This document shows positions 39,225 through 51,170 of a DNA stretch of 64,000 nucleotides, one piece after another. The DNA is from Cepaea nemoralis (lineage: Eukaryota > Mollusca > Gastropoda > Stylommatophora > Helicidae). The stretch lies in contig JACEFZ010027942.1 of assembly GCA_014155875.1 (NCBI GenBank), forward strand, positions 229,501 through 293,500, read 5' to 3'. The notes beneath the pieces were generated by a model that searched no databases, had not been told where the DNA came from, and worked only from the letters and a program-made list of their open reading frames with translations. The position numbers were made by a program, and so were the translations under genes. Each line of letters opens with the position of its first letter. Within the stretch, counting starts at the first letter, position 1.

Positions 39225-40045
39225 TGTGGGAGCAAAGATCTCCCATTGTCAGAAGAATGACAACTGACCAGTTTAGAATGCATGAGCAGGGACATTCCAC
39301 TGACAACTGACTAGTTTAGAAGGCATGAGCAGGGACATTCCACTGACAACTGACTAGTTTAGAAGGCATGAGCAGGGACATTCCACTGACAACTGACTAG
39401 TTTAGAAGGCATGAGCAGGGACATTCCACTGACAACTGACTAGTTTAGAAGGCATAAGCAGGGACATTCCACTGACAACTGACTAGTTTAGAAGGCATGA
39501 ACAGGGACATTCCACTGACAACTGACTAGTTTAGAAGGCATGAGCAGGGACATCACACTGACAACTGACTAGTTTAGAAGGCATGAGCAGGGACATCACA
39601 CTGACAACTGACTAATTTAGAAGGCATGAGCAGGGACATCACACTGACAACTGACTAATTTAGAAGGCATGAGCAGGGACATCACACTGACAACTGACTA
39701 ATTTAGAAGGTAAGAGCAGGGACATCACACTGACAACTGACTAGTTTAAAAGTCACGAGCGGGGACATCCCACTGACAACTGACTAATTTAGATGGCATG
39801 AACAGGGACATCACACTGACAGCTGACTAGTTTAAAAGTCACGAGCGGGGACATCCCACTGATAACTGACTAGTTTAGAAGGCATGAACAGGGACATTCC
39901 ACTGACAACTGACTAGTTTAGAAGGCATGAGCAGGGACATTCCACTGACAACTGACTAGTTTAGAAGGCATGAGCAGGGACATTCCACTGACAACTGACT
40001 AGTTTAAAAGTCACGAGGGGGGCATCCCACTGACAACTGACTAGT
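39225..40045. repeat. 43-bp minisatellite, about 19 units
   Basis: The unit is TTAGAAGGCATGAGCAGGGA followed by CATTCCACTGACAACTGACTAGT. Variants alternate ATTCCAC with ATCACAC in blocks, and a third type has AAAAGTCACGAGCGGGG. Confidence 0.95.
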
Positions 40046-40225
40046 TACAACAAGCAGCTCTGGAAGTTCATGAGGCAGAAAAGATAAAAACGGTACCTAA
40101 CTGTGGTACAAGACTGACAAAAACAAATATCAGCAGCCATGCCGCCACATTTCTCTAGTTTATGGATTGACAAGGAACAAATAATACACACAACAAACGA
40201 AAAGCTACTACTGACGGACACAGTT

Positions 40226-40370
40226 AAAGTTAGTTGTTTATTCTTTACAGGACGTCACAATCAACACCAGCTTTTTTTTTTTTTTTTTTTTGCTGTTTGT
40301 GATTTCTTGGCAAGTTTACATTCAGTAGTTTGCCTTTGCTTTCTGGATGACCGGCACTCATAATATTGAA
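40226..40370 (-). repeat. SINE-A, 3' portion, split by a later insertion
   Basis: GTTAGTTGTTTATTCTTTAC, an expanded T run, TTGGCAAGTTTACATTCAGT and TTTGCCTTTGCTTTCTGG. It ends at ATAATATTGAA (40360-40370), which is repeated as ATACTAATGAA at 40954-40964, where the rest of the same SINE resumes. Confidence 0.8.
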
Positions 40371-40953
40371 TGTAGGTCAGCATGACTAATTGATTGATTG
40401 ATCTAGGAACCGACATCACAGCATTCGGGGCATTCCCATAAGCGCTCCATCTCCATCCTCAGCGGCCAGCGAAGAGTTCCAACACCAATAGTACCAGTAG
40501 CAATCTGATTATATGCCCGTCTCGTCTTTCCTCTGAGCGTTGAGCGTCGGCCAGATCCCCTCGTCACCCCTCGCTGTCGCATTCTTGCCAGACCATGGTG
40601 ATCCATTTGCTCCTCCGAGGTGTGCACGTGCTCCCACAAGGCCGCAACCACGTCTGCCTTGTGGTCAGCATGGCTGAATGTATAAGAACGCGTGTTCTTA
40701 AACATTAAGTGCGCTGATGCCGAGGTAACGGGTTCAACCCCTACACAAGACAATTGGACTAAAATTTTGACCTATCATCCTTGGCTTGGGGATGTTAACT
40801 ACAAGTAACTCTGAAATCGGAGTGGATTCGCATGATGGCGAGGGACACTGTTAATAGGTAAAGCTAACCCACACGCAAAATTCAGTCCATCACCACTAGA
40901 AGTTGTGTGTATGGACTAGGTTTGAGTTCAAAGCGAACGAGTGCCAAAAAAGA
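40371..40953 (+). repeat. SINE-E (tRNA-derived), itself split by a LINE fragment
   Basis: The head GGTCAGCATGGCTGAATG, GTTCTTAAAC, GCCGAGGTAACGGGTTCAAC and CCCTACACAAGAC is a Leu/Ser-type tRNA likeness with an intact B-box. An approximately 200-bp body follows. The first 13 bases occur twice (40375-40387 and 40663-40675) because LINE-R inserted here. The SINE is flanked by an 11-bp duplication of SINE-A sequence (9 of 11 matching). Confidence 0.7.
40388..40662 (-). mobile_element. LINE-R 3' fragment with target-site duplication
   Basis: The minus strand encodes HKADVVAALWEHVHTSEEQM, DHHGLARMRQRGVTRGSG and RLWECPECCDVGS, the LINE-R C-terminus, with a (TCAA)n tail at 40388-40402. The 13-bp flanking repeat GGTCAGCATG(A/G)CT defines both ends. 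It is 5'-truncated to about 275 bp. Confidence 0.88.
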
Positions 40954-41072
40954 ATACTAATGAATAAAACATCAATGCAAGGCGGTCTGCTGCCAAATCG
41001 CCCGCAGCTGTGTTTCGAAGGCGGTATGCAGGATTATGAGTTGCGTTTGTAGCTCCTTCACCACAGAACCGG
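40954..41072 (-). repeat. SINE-A, 5' portion of the split copy
   Basis: Continues the SINE-A piece at 40226-40370: CAATGCAAGGCGGTCTGCTG, CCCGCAGCTGTGTTTCGAAG, CTCCTTCACCACAGAACCGG. The two parts add up to one complete reverse-oriented SINE-A. Confidence 0.85.
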
Positions 41073-41079
41073 TGACTGA

Positions 41080-42915
41080 GACTGAGTGAAATAACCCAAA
41101 ATAACACGGTTGACGCCAGTGTGTTATCAGGGACTATAATGGAAGCAAAAGTAGTCACTTTGTAACCTATCCGGCATGCCATAAGAGGCATGCAAGGAGG
41201 GTTGGCGTGAGACTGGCTACCTCATCCCACAGACAACTTTAGCAACAGAACCCAACCAATTATGAACAAGTTTATAAATGAAATTGGGACTGCAGCACCG
41301 GATGGCGGTGTTCTAGCAAAGCTGACCTATTCTACTTCTCGTTTTCAGTGAATCGCTCATTGCAAATCTATAGATGGTGTGGTGTGGCATGGCCTGGTGT
41401 GGTGTGAGTTGGTTGAAGGTCTATGTTCCACTGGGAAGACAACAGAAGAAGATTATTTATATTTTCCACCACTTGTGGCAGGTGTAACAGATGAGGTTGG
41501 GTTTACAGGGGCGGTAAATGGTCAGTTATATCAAGAAAAGTCGGGTTTTTGTGTGTGTGTGGAGAATAAAACAGCACGGGATATTGGGTTGTTGTGTCTG
41601 GTTGACAGACGTAAACAAGTCAGAATTGTGGTATGGAAGTTGCAGTGACACGTGGGAAGTTTTGAACCTTATTCAGGTTAATCATGTCTGGTTCGAGAAA
41701 AGTGTTTAGAGTGTTTGCTCACGGATTAGAAGGGTATTTAAGAGAGCAAGTTGCAGCTGTAAACAGTTCGGCCTAAAAGGAGTGCTGCTGGACAGTTTGG
41801 GTTCGGTGTAAAGGGGTGCTGCAGTGCAGCCTAGTTTCTAGTCCAGGGAGATTGGAGTTCACCCGGCAGTTCAGCCCAGAGGCGGAAGGGGGTGCTGCCC
41901 AGACAGTTTCAGTTCGGCCTGAAGGGAGTGATACCCGAAGGAGTTCACCCGGCAGTTCAGCCTAAAGTGTGGACGGGGTGCTGCCTAAGTGAGCCCAGAG
42001 AGTCTGAGTTTGGCCTGAAGTGGGTGCTGCCCAAAGTTAAGATGCAGCAGGAGAACAGGCTGGAGTTCAAGATGTGAGATGTAGACTTGAGGTGCTGCCT
42101 AGAGTTTATCATCTTAGCCCAGTGAATTTTGAGGTTCGCGTTGAATCAAGTTTGGGGGTTATGCAGTTTTCCACCTCAAGTGCAGAAATGCAGTGCAGTT
42201 CTGACTTTCGTTTAGGATTGACATTCAGGAAGTCTGGTTCAGAGCACCTTTTAGACAACGTTCACGCACTGCAGAAGCAGAAATGCAGACAGTAATGCAG
42301 AAGCATGGATGCAGAGTGAAGGAGTTAAAGAGTTTTGTTGCTTAGAGACAGACCACCTCAGTGCATAGTAGTTACAGGGATGAACAGACGGTTGACTTAG
42401 TCCATCAGAAGTAATTCATTATGAAGCTTTTTTTTTTTTAAAAAGAGACTGTTGTTTAATGTGTATTTTGACTGGAATGTTACTGGCGTGGGTGTACGCC
42501 AAGAGCCAGCATCAGTTGTTAGAATACCAAGTTGTTGTTGTGGCACAATACAATCAAGTGTTACCACTATACATCATGGGCCAGATGGCCATAGCTTGAT
42601 ACGTTGCTGGCGTCAAGCATGCTGTCTTGTCGAAGCAATGCTTAGTTAAGTAAATAAACTTTAAAAACCAGTAGATTGAGTTGAGTTGATGAACTGTGAC
42701 CTGTTGAAGTAGGTCATACTATACGTCTGTGACAGTTCTGTGGAGTAGGTCACATGATGAGCCAATGATGGTTCGCATATAACCCAGCAAGAGGCTTACA
42801 CGTTTGGACTGTTAGGCAGTCGCAGGCATGATCACAGGCACATTCATAATCAACACACATCATCCCTACACCCTGAAACTTGGTGTGGGAGACAGTCCAT
42901 ACGCGTGTGTTCCAA
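41080..42915. other. Unrecognised region with imperfect internal repeats
   Basis: Between 41770 and 42040 a loose motif recurs: GGGTGCTGCC, CAGTTYRGCC, TTCGGCCTGAAG and GTTCACCCGGCAGTTCAGCC. Spacing is irregular (about 50-65 bp). A poly(A)-signal-like AAATAAAC lies near 42652. The layout recalls the long terminal repeat or leader of a decayed LTR retroelement, but I could not define ends or any gag or pol frame. Confidence 0.35.
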
Positions 42916-43312
42916 GTGTTACAATCATAGCTAATCAATCCGTGTTACGACCTGAAGCATATGAAACAATGTACAGATCATAGCTAATCAATACAGTATT
43001 GCGACCTGCAGCACATGATACAAATGTACAGATAACAACTAATCAATAGTGTTGCGACCTGCAGTACATGATACAAAAGTACACATCACTGCTAATCAAT
43101 ACAGTATTGTGACCTGCAGTACATGATACAAATGTACACATCACTGCTAATCACTACAGTATTGCGACCTGCAGCACATGACACAAATGTACAGATAACA
43201 ACTAATCAATATAGTACTGCGACCTGCAGCACATGATACAAATGTACAGATAACAACTAATCAATATAGTACTGCGACCTGCAGCACATGATACAAATGT
43301 ACAACAGTTGTT
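42916..43312. repeat. 55-bp tandem repeat, about seven units
   Basis: The unit begins ACCTGCAGCACATGATACAA and continues with ATGTACAGATAACAACTAATCAATA and TAGTACTGCG variants. The last two units are nearly identical and the first ones more diverged. Confidence 0.9.
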
Positions 43313-43579
43313 TTTAAAGTGTTAAAGTGGGAGGATCAGCTGCTTCATTTATCAGGTGTTACCCCATATGGATTGGTCTCTCGCTGCACAAAATGCAAGA
43401 GCATCGCAGAAACTTCGCAGCTATAGAGATCTCAGAAAAAACTGCATTTATGGTCTGAGCAATAGTCTGAAAACAAGCCCACAGCCTTCAGCATGAGGAG
43501 ATGGCTGGACCACTTTGCCTTAGAGACTACTTTTCCCCATTTATTGTAATTAACAAATATACAAAGCAAGTGCCAGCTC
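43313..43579. other. No recognised feature
   Basis: Non-coding sequence between the 55-bp array and a SINE-A copy. Confidence 0.4.
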
Positions 43580-43818
43580 TGCGGCGAAGGGCTTACAAAC
43601 GTAATTTGTAACCCCGCATATCGCGTTCAAACCACAGCTGCAGGCGATTTGTCAACAGATCACCTTGTCTTGATTTTCATACAATAGTATGGGTGCAGGT
43701 CGTTCAGAAAACAATGGGAAAACTACTGAATGTGAACTTGCCAAGAAATCACAAGCAGCCAAAACATGCTGGGGTTGACTGTGACGTCCTGTAAAGGATA
43801 TGCAACTAACTTTAACAA
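43580..43818 (+). repeat. SINE-A copy, near full length
   Basis: GCGGCGAAGGGCTTACAAAC head, CGCGTTCAAACCACAGCTGC B-box region, GGTATGGG-type segment, AAAACAATGGGAAAACTACT middle and GGATATGCAACTAACTTT end. Confidence 0.87.
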
Positions 43819-43999
43819 ATGACTACAAACCCATGTGTTTTCTCCAAAATGTCAACAATTACAAGGATGTCCTTCAGAAGCAGATCAAGTAAGCGCTGGT
43901 CTCAATTAACATAAGAGACACTCCACAAAAGAAGAAGTAACAAAGTTATTATCAAGCACGAAATCCTGTAACCACTGAAAACATCCCTTTGTTGAATAT

Positions 44000-44360
44000 C
44001 AATGAGATAATCATGTCAATGAGTAGTTAATCATATCAATTATAAGATAATCATATCATTGATAAAATAACAGCAATGATTAGTTATCATATCAATGATT
44101 ATAAAATCATATCAATGTTTATACAATCATATCAATGATAAAATAATATCAATGATTAGATAATCAGATCAATTATAAGATAATCATAACAATAAGATAT
44201 CAACCATGAGATAATCATATCAGCAATGAGACATTCATATCAATGATGACATAATCAATAATAATTAGAAATGTTATCTTGCTATCAAATTAAGTCACAA
44301 CTCATTATCATGTAGCATGTCCCTTTGAAGAATGTCCCCCCCCCCCCCCCCCCCCCCCCA
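44000..44360. repeat. AT-rich short repeats and a long C run
   Basis: Imperfect units of ATAATCATATCAATGATTAG, 15-20 bp long, at 44000-44265. A run of more than 20 C lies at 44335-44359. Confidence 0.8.
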
Positions 44361-44789
44361 ACTCCCAGATCCATCTTCTGACAAGACTCAACCCTGGTCC
44401 AGTCCCTCTGCTTCATAATTTTTCAAGTGTAGGTCACAAGTAAACAACAAATATACAATTATATACTTGGGAACATATAAAAACAACCAGGGCGATAGAA
44501 TGACTTACATTAAAAACACATACCCATAGGACTAGAACATAAATGTAGCTGAATATCAAGTTACAAATTACTGGAAGTTGGTCAATATGTTGTCAATCAG
44601 AGTACAAGTTAATGCAGAACATGTACAGGAAAATATTTCAATGTATTTTCAATATAAAGAATGGTATAAATGATGCCCAGTTTAATAATAATCAAAGAAA
44701 CTGAAAAACAATGTATTTCATGACAACTAAAATGATAGCTACTTCTAATTTCATACCACAATAAATAATGTAGCCTGATTTTAACTTAC
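44361..44789. other. No recognised feature
   Basis: AT-rich non-coding DNA. If the exon below is real, this is intron or 3' UTR. Confidence 0.4.
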
Positions 44790-44891
44790 ACACAAAAACT
44801 AGGAAACCAAGGATTGCATAAATGGCAAATAAAGAAAAGAAATCCACCATCATGCTCTGATCTTTAACTGAGAGAAAAGCTATTGACTTCA
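44790..44891 (-). CDS. Candidate internal exon encoding a membrane segment
   Basis: The minus strand has a strong acceptor (CTGTCTCTTCTAG|TG) and a strong donor (TTTGTGT|GTAAGTT) 102 nt apart, with one open frame between them. The frame reads KSIAFLSVKDQSMMVDFFSL and then FAIYAILGFLVFV, so about the last 20 residues could span a membrane. The open frame continues beyond both splice sites. No partner exon was found, and the large 65-bp array lies immediately upstream in this orientation. It could be chance in AT-rich DNA. Confidence 0.3.
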
Positions 44892-45011
44892 CTAGAAGAG
44901 ACAGAATTTGAAATAACAACATCAGAAATATCATAAGCATCACACTCTGCATTCAATTTACATAGAAACAACAAATGAAGTGGTTCAGATATCTGGTGAG
45001 AATGATACCTA

Positions 45012-48000
45012 ATCAGTTACTACCTTGTACCTACAATCCAAGAAGGGTAAAGCCATACAGCTAGAGGGAAACTATGAATCAGTTACTACCTTGTGCCTAC
45101 AATCCAAGAAGGGTAAGCCATACAGCTAGAGGGAAACTATGAATCAGTTACTACCTTGTGCCTACAATCCAAGAAGGGCAAGCCATACAGCTAGAGGGAA
45201 ACTATGAATCAGTTACTACCTTGTGCCTACAATCCAAGAAGGGTAAGTCATACAGCTAGAGGGAACCATGAATCAGTTACTACCTTGTGCCTACAATCCA
45301 AGAAGGGCAAGTCATACAGCTAGAGGGAAACTATGAATCAGTTACTACCTTGTGCCTACAATCCAAGAAGGGCAAGTCATACAGCTAGAGGGAAACCATG
45401 AATCAGTTACTACCTTGTGCCTACAATCCAAGAAGGGTAAGTCATACAGCTAGAGGGAAACCATGAATCAGTTACTACCTTGTGCCTACAATCCAAGAAG
45501 GGCAAGCCATACAGCTAGAGGGAAACTATGAATCAGTTACTACCTTGTGCCTACAATCCAAGAAGGGTAAGCCATACAGCTAGAGAGAAACCATGAATCA
45601 GTTACTACCTTGTGCCTACAATCCAAGAAGGGTAAGCCATACAGCTAGAGAGAAACCATGAATCAGTTACTACCTTGTGCCTACAATCCAAGAAGGGCAA
45701 GTCATACAGCTAGAGGGAAACCATGAATCAGTTACTACCTTGTGCCTACAATCCAAGAAGGGCAAGCCATACAGCTAGAGGGAAACCATGAATCAGTTAC
45801 TACCTTGTGCCTACAATTCCAAGAGGGTAAGCCATACAGCTAGAGGGAAACCATGAATCAGTTACTACCTTGTGCCTACAATCCAAGAAGGGCAAGCCAT
45901 ACAGCTAGAGGGAAACTATGAATCAGTTACTACCTTGTGCCTACAATCCAAGACGGGCAAGCCATACAGCTAGAGGGAAACTATGAATCAGTTACTACCT
46001 TGTGCCTACAAATCCAGAAGGGCAAGTCATACAGCTAGAGGGAAACCATGAATCAGTTACTACCTTGTGCCTACAATCCAAGAAGGGCAAGTCATACAGC
46101 TAGAGGAGAAACCATGAATCAGTTACTACCTTGTGCCTACAATCCAAGAAGGGCAAGTCATACAGCTAGAGGGAAACCATGAATCAGTTACTACCTTGTG
46201 CCTACAATCCAGAAGGGCAAGTCATACAGCTAGAGAGAAACCATGAATCAGTTACTACTTGTGCCTACAATCCAAGAAGGGTAAGCCATACAGCTAGAGA
46301 GAAACCATGAATCAGTTACTACCTTGTGCCTACAATCCAAGAAGGGCTAAGCCATACAGCTAGAGGGAAACTATGAATCAGTTACTACCTTGTGCCTACA
46401 ATCCAAGAAGGGCAAGCATACAGCTAGAGGGAAACTATGAATCAGTTACTACCTTGTAGCCTACAATCCAAGAAGGGCAAGTCATACAGCTAGAGGGGAA
46501 ACTATGAATCAGTTACTACCTTGTAGCCTACAATCCAAGAAGGGCAAGCCATACAGCTAGAGGGAAACATGAATCAGTTACTACCTTGTGCCTACAATCC
46601 AAGAAGGGCAAGTCATACAGCTAGAGGGAAACCATGAATCAGTTACTACCTTGTGCCTACAATCCAAGAAGGGCAAGTCATACAGCTAGAGGGAAACATG
46701 AATCAGTTACTACCTTGTGCCTACAATCCAAGAAGGGCAAGTCATACAGCTAGAGGGAAACCATGAATCAGTTACTACCTTGTGCCTACAATCCAAGAAG
46801 GGCAAGTCATACAGCTAGAGGGAAACATGAATCAGTTACTACCTTGTGCCTACAATCCAAGAAGGGTAAGCCATACAGCTAGAGGGAAACTATGAATCAG
46901 TTACTACCTTGTGCCTACAATCCAAGAAGGGCAAGTCATACAGCTAGAGGGAAACTATGAATCAGTTACTACCTTGTGCCTACAATCCAAGAAGGGCAAG
47001 TCATACAGCTAGAGGGAAACCATGAATCAGTTACTACCTTGTGCCTACAATCCAAGAAGGGCAAGCCATACAGCTAGAGGGAAACTATGAATCAGTTACT
47101 ACCTTGTGCCTACAATCCAAGAAGGGCAAGTCATACAGCTAGAGGGAAACCATGAATCAGTTACTACCTTGTGCCTACAATCCAAGAAGGGTAAGTCCAT
47201 ACAGCTAGAGGGAAACATGAATCAGTTACTACCTTGTGCCTACAATCCAAGAAGGGCAAGCCATACAGCTAGAGGGAAACCATGAATCAGTTACTACCTT
47301 GTGCCTACAATCCAAGAAGGGCAAGTCATACAGCTAGAGGGAAACCATGAATCAGTTACTACCTTGTGCCTACAATCCAAGAAGGGTAAGCCATACAGCT
47401 AGAGGGAAACTATGAATCAGTTACTACCTTGTGCCTACAATCCAAGAAGGGCAAGTCATACAGCTAGAGGGAAACCATGAATCAGTTACTACCTTGTGCC
47501 TACAATCCAAGAAGGGCAAGTCATACAGCTAGAGGGAAACCATGAATCAGTTACTACCTTGTGCCTACAATCCAAGAAGGGCAAGCCATACAGCTAGAGG
47601 GAAACCATGAATCAGTTACTACCTTGTGCCTACAATCCAAGAAGGGCAAGTCATACAGCTAGAGGGAAACCATGAATCAGTTACTACCTTGTGCCTACAA
47701 TCCAAGAAGGGTAAGTCATACAGCTAGAGGGAAACATGAATCAGTTACTACCTGTGCCTACAATCCAAGAAGGGCAAGTCATACAGCTAGAGGGAAACCA
47801 TGAATCAGTTACTACCTTGTGCCTACAATCCAAGAAGGGCAAGCCATACAGCTAGAGGGAAACCATGAATCAGTTACTACCTTGTGCCTACAATCCAAGA
47901 AGGGCAAGTCATACAGCTAGAGGGAAACCATGAATCAGTTACTACCTTGTGCCTACAATCCAAGAAGGGCAAGTCATACAGCTAGAGGGAAACCATGAAT

Positions 48001-49174
48001 CAGTTACTACCTTGTGCCTACAATCCAAGAAGGGTAAACCATACAGCTAGAGGGAAACTATGAATCAGTTACTACCTTGTGCCTACAATCCAAGAAGGGC
48101 TAAGTCCATACAGCTAGAGGGAAACCATGAATCAGTTACTACCTTGTGCTACAATCCAAGAAGGGGCAAGTCATACAGCTAGAGGGAAACCATGAATCAG
48201 TTACTACCTTGTGCCTACAATCCAAGAAGGGCAAGCCATACAGCTAGAGGGAAACTATGAATCAGTTACTACCTTGTGCCTACAATCCAAGAAGGGCTAA
48301 GTCATACAGCTAGAGGGAAACCATGAATCAGTTACTACCTTGTGCCTACAATCCAAGAAGGGCAAGTCATACAGCTAGAGGGAAACCATGAATCAGTTAC
48401 TACCTTGTGCCTACAATCCAAGAAGGGCAAGCCATACAGCTAGAGGGAAAACTATGAATCAGTTACTACCTTGTGCCTACAATCCAAGAAGGGTAAAGTC
48501 ATACAGCTAGAGGGAAACCTATGAATCAGTTACTACCTTGTGCCTACAATCCAAGAAGGGTCAAGCCATACAGCTAGAGAGAAACTATGAATCAGTTACT
48601 ACCTTGTGCCTACAATCCAAGAAGGGCAAGCCATACAGCTAGAGGGAAACCATGATCAGTTACTACCTTGTGCCTACAATCCAAGAAGGGCAAGTCATAC
48701 AGCTAGAGGGAAACCATGAATCAGTTACTACCTTGTGCCTACAATCCAAGAAGGGTAAGCCATACAGCTAGAGAGAAACTATGAATCAGTTACTCCCTTT
48801 GTGCCTACAATCCAAGAAGGGTAAGTCATACAGCTAGAGGGAAAACATGAATCAGTTACTACCTTGTGCCTACAATCCAAGAAGGGCAAGTCATACAGCT
48901 AGAGGGAAACCATGAATCAGTTACTACCTTGTGCCTACAATCCAAGAAGGGCAAGCCATACAGCTAGAGGGAAACTATGAATCAGTTACTACCTTGTGCC
49001 TACAATCCAAGAAGGGCAAGTCATACAGCTAGAGGGAAACCATGAATCAGTTACTACCTTGTGCCTACAATCCAAGAAGGGCAAGTCATACAGCTAGAGG
49101 GAAACCATGAATCAGTTACTACCTTGTGCCTACAATCCAAGAAGGGCAAGTCATACAGCTAGAGGGAAACCATG
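45012..49174. repeat. 65-bp satellite, about 64 units
   Basis: The unit is GAATCAGTTACTACCTTGTG, then CCTACAATCCAAGAAGGGCA and AGTCATACAGCTAGAGGGAA ACCAT. Units are highly similar. Main variants are GGGCAAG versus GGGTAAG, GTCAT versus GCCAT, and ACCAT versus ACTAT. Single-base insertions and deletions are frequent between about 45800 and 48800 (for example GGCTAAGTCC, CTACAAATCC). No long open frame results, because 65 is not a multiple of three. Confidence 0.97.
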
Positions 49175-50555
49175 AATAAGATAAGGACAGTTCCTATCAA
49201 TGCTCAACTATAGACAAACACAACCTCTAGGTAGCCCAGGTGACACATTTGGCTCAAGATTGAATACTTCATTTTGCAATGCATAAAAGTTTATGTGGAC
49301 CAACAGCAAGTCAGTGTCCATATAGAGACAGGTATAAGACCGACCAACAGACTGACGGACATGAAATTAGAAAACATACCCAAAACAGCATATGTATAGT
49401 ATGTGTGTATTCTGTAGGTACACAGTTGGATCCTTGCCAGTGCTGCAGTTCCTGCACTGAAGAACTGTATGGTATACTATGACATGGAGCTTTTATTTGT
49501 CACATGGAATTACACAAACACAAACAATGCATTCAGTAATCTCCATTAAATTCACTTAAATACCAATATACAGAAAACAACGATTGGAAAATGGCAAAGA
49601 ATGAAAACAGACCATCATAAAGCACATATTTTAACTACTGTTAAGAGCAGCGGTGGGAGAACCTGAACAGCGCACTGGGTTCACTTGCCAGTTAAGTCAG
49701 GTTAAATCGACACAGCCTCACAAAATAATCACTAGAAACTTCTCTGGAAACACAGAGAAGGTAGATGATCATTCACCTCATAACGCCAAGACATGTAAAT
49801 TAAGAACACCAAATAAGCATTTGAATGATCACAAGGAAATGAAACAAGAATATAGGATACGAACAATATATGATCAGTCTATAATTAATTCAACTATTGA
49901 ATCATTCTTTTGATTTTAGCCAAATCCTGTTATCTAGGCTTCACTGCTAAGAACATTATTAACAAGCTATCAAACTAAATTAAATGTCTAGACTAGAAAC
50001 CATTATACACAAGTTCATCAATATAATAATGAGATGAAACAACAAAACATTGAATAAAATTAGACAGAAGAATGATTATATGCAAATTATGAGGGACATT
50101 ACAAATAATAATTGTGTCTGAAGTAAAATGTCCTTGTGCATTATCTGCAAATCTGGCGAGTGAATAAAGTTCCAAACCAAGGTACAGTGTACCTTCCCTT
50201 GCAGGAGTGCATTTTATTCTTCTTATTTTCATTCACCTGGAATCAGCTTGTATCTGTAGTTTTTGCTTCCTGTGCTGTCTTCTTCACATCTTGCAAGCTT
50301 CCAGTTTGACACGGAGGGTTGTTTTATCTGGGTCTAGAACAGACCTTTCAGAGCTTTATTTGGTACAGTATTGTATTTTGTGTTCTGCTCATCGCAGCAG
50401 AAGAACCATTTTAATTCTGTTTTTAAACAGAATTGTTACAATATTGACTTTGCCCACATATTTATTAATGTATGCTTAATTTTATTGGCTGCTAAAACTC
50501 AGCAAAGAATGGTGGCCTTTTGAGAAATTGAAGAAACTGGAAGGCACAATAGTTA
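49175..50555. other. No recognised gene
   Basis: Non-coding, AT-rich, with open frames up to 90 codons and none with a recognisable domain. Some could be unique intron sequence. Confidence 0.4.
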
Positions 50556-50930
50556 TTTCCCACTATTCTTAAACATTTCTGATACAAAGAGTTGATGTCC
50601 ACTATTCTTGACCAACATTTGTGGGACAAAGAGTTGGTGTTGACTATTCTTAGCCAAGATTTCTGACATAAATAGTTGATGTCCGCTATTCTTGACCTAC
50701 ATTTCTTATACAAAGAGTTGGTGCCCACTATTCTTGACCAAGATTTCTGATACAAAAAGCTGATGTCTGCTATTCCTGACCAAGATTTCTGATACAAAAA
50801 GTTGGTGTTAGCTATTCTTGACCAACATTTTTGAGACAAAGAGTTAGTGTCCACTATTCTTGACCATGATTTCTGACACAAATAGTTGATGTCCACTATT
50901 CTTGACCAACATTTCTGTGACAAAGACTAA
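50556..50930. repeat. 42-bp minisatellite, about nine units
   Basis: The unit is TATTCTTGACCAACATTTCT followed by GTGACAAAGAGTTGGTGTCCAC, with many substitutions. As 42 is divisible by three, the minus strand is open for 143 codons with a 14-residue repeat (QKSWSRIVDTNSLY). I regard this as a repeat product. Confidence 0.9.
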
Positions 50931-50938
50931 TGATTAGT

Positions 50939-51170
50939 AAGGATCATCATCATCATCATCATCACACATTGGACAGGTCCATAGGTGCTCCAAACTCTTC
51001 CTTAAAAGCTCTGTCAGCAAATATCTACTGATCGTACCAGTTCCGTGTTGGTTAATGAAATGTCTTGAGCTCTTGACAAAATTTTCATGTCTGGCAGCTC
51101 CCCACGTCACTCCCATCTCCCTCACTTGTGTGACGAAAAGCTTGGAAGTGATTAACCTATTCATGAACAT
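50939..51170 (-). mobile_element. LINE C-terminal fragment (LINE-R relative)
   Basis: The minus-strand frame reads MGVTWGAARHENFVKSSRHF, INQHGTGTISRYLLTELL and SLEHLWTCPMCDD. This parallels the LINE-R ending VTKGSG..., YNQIATGTI, EHLWECPECCD. The element ends in an (ATC)n tail at 50942-50962. It is a separate, divergent family. Confidence 0.7.

Noticed and set aside
50492..50923. 143-codon minus-strand frame with 14-residue repeats
   Set aside because: The 42-bp repeat unit is divisible by three. There is no signal peptide, no domain and high divergence between units, with no sign of coding constraint.
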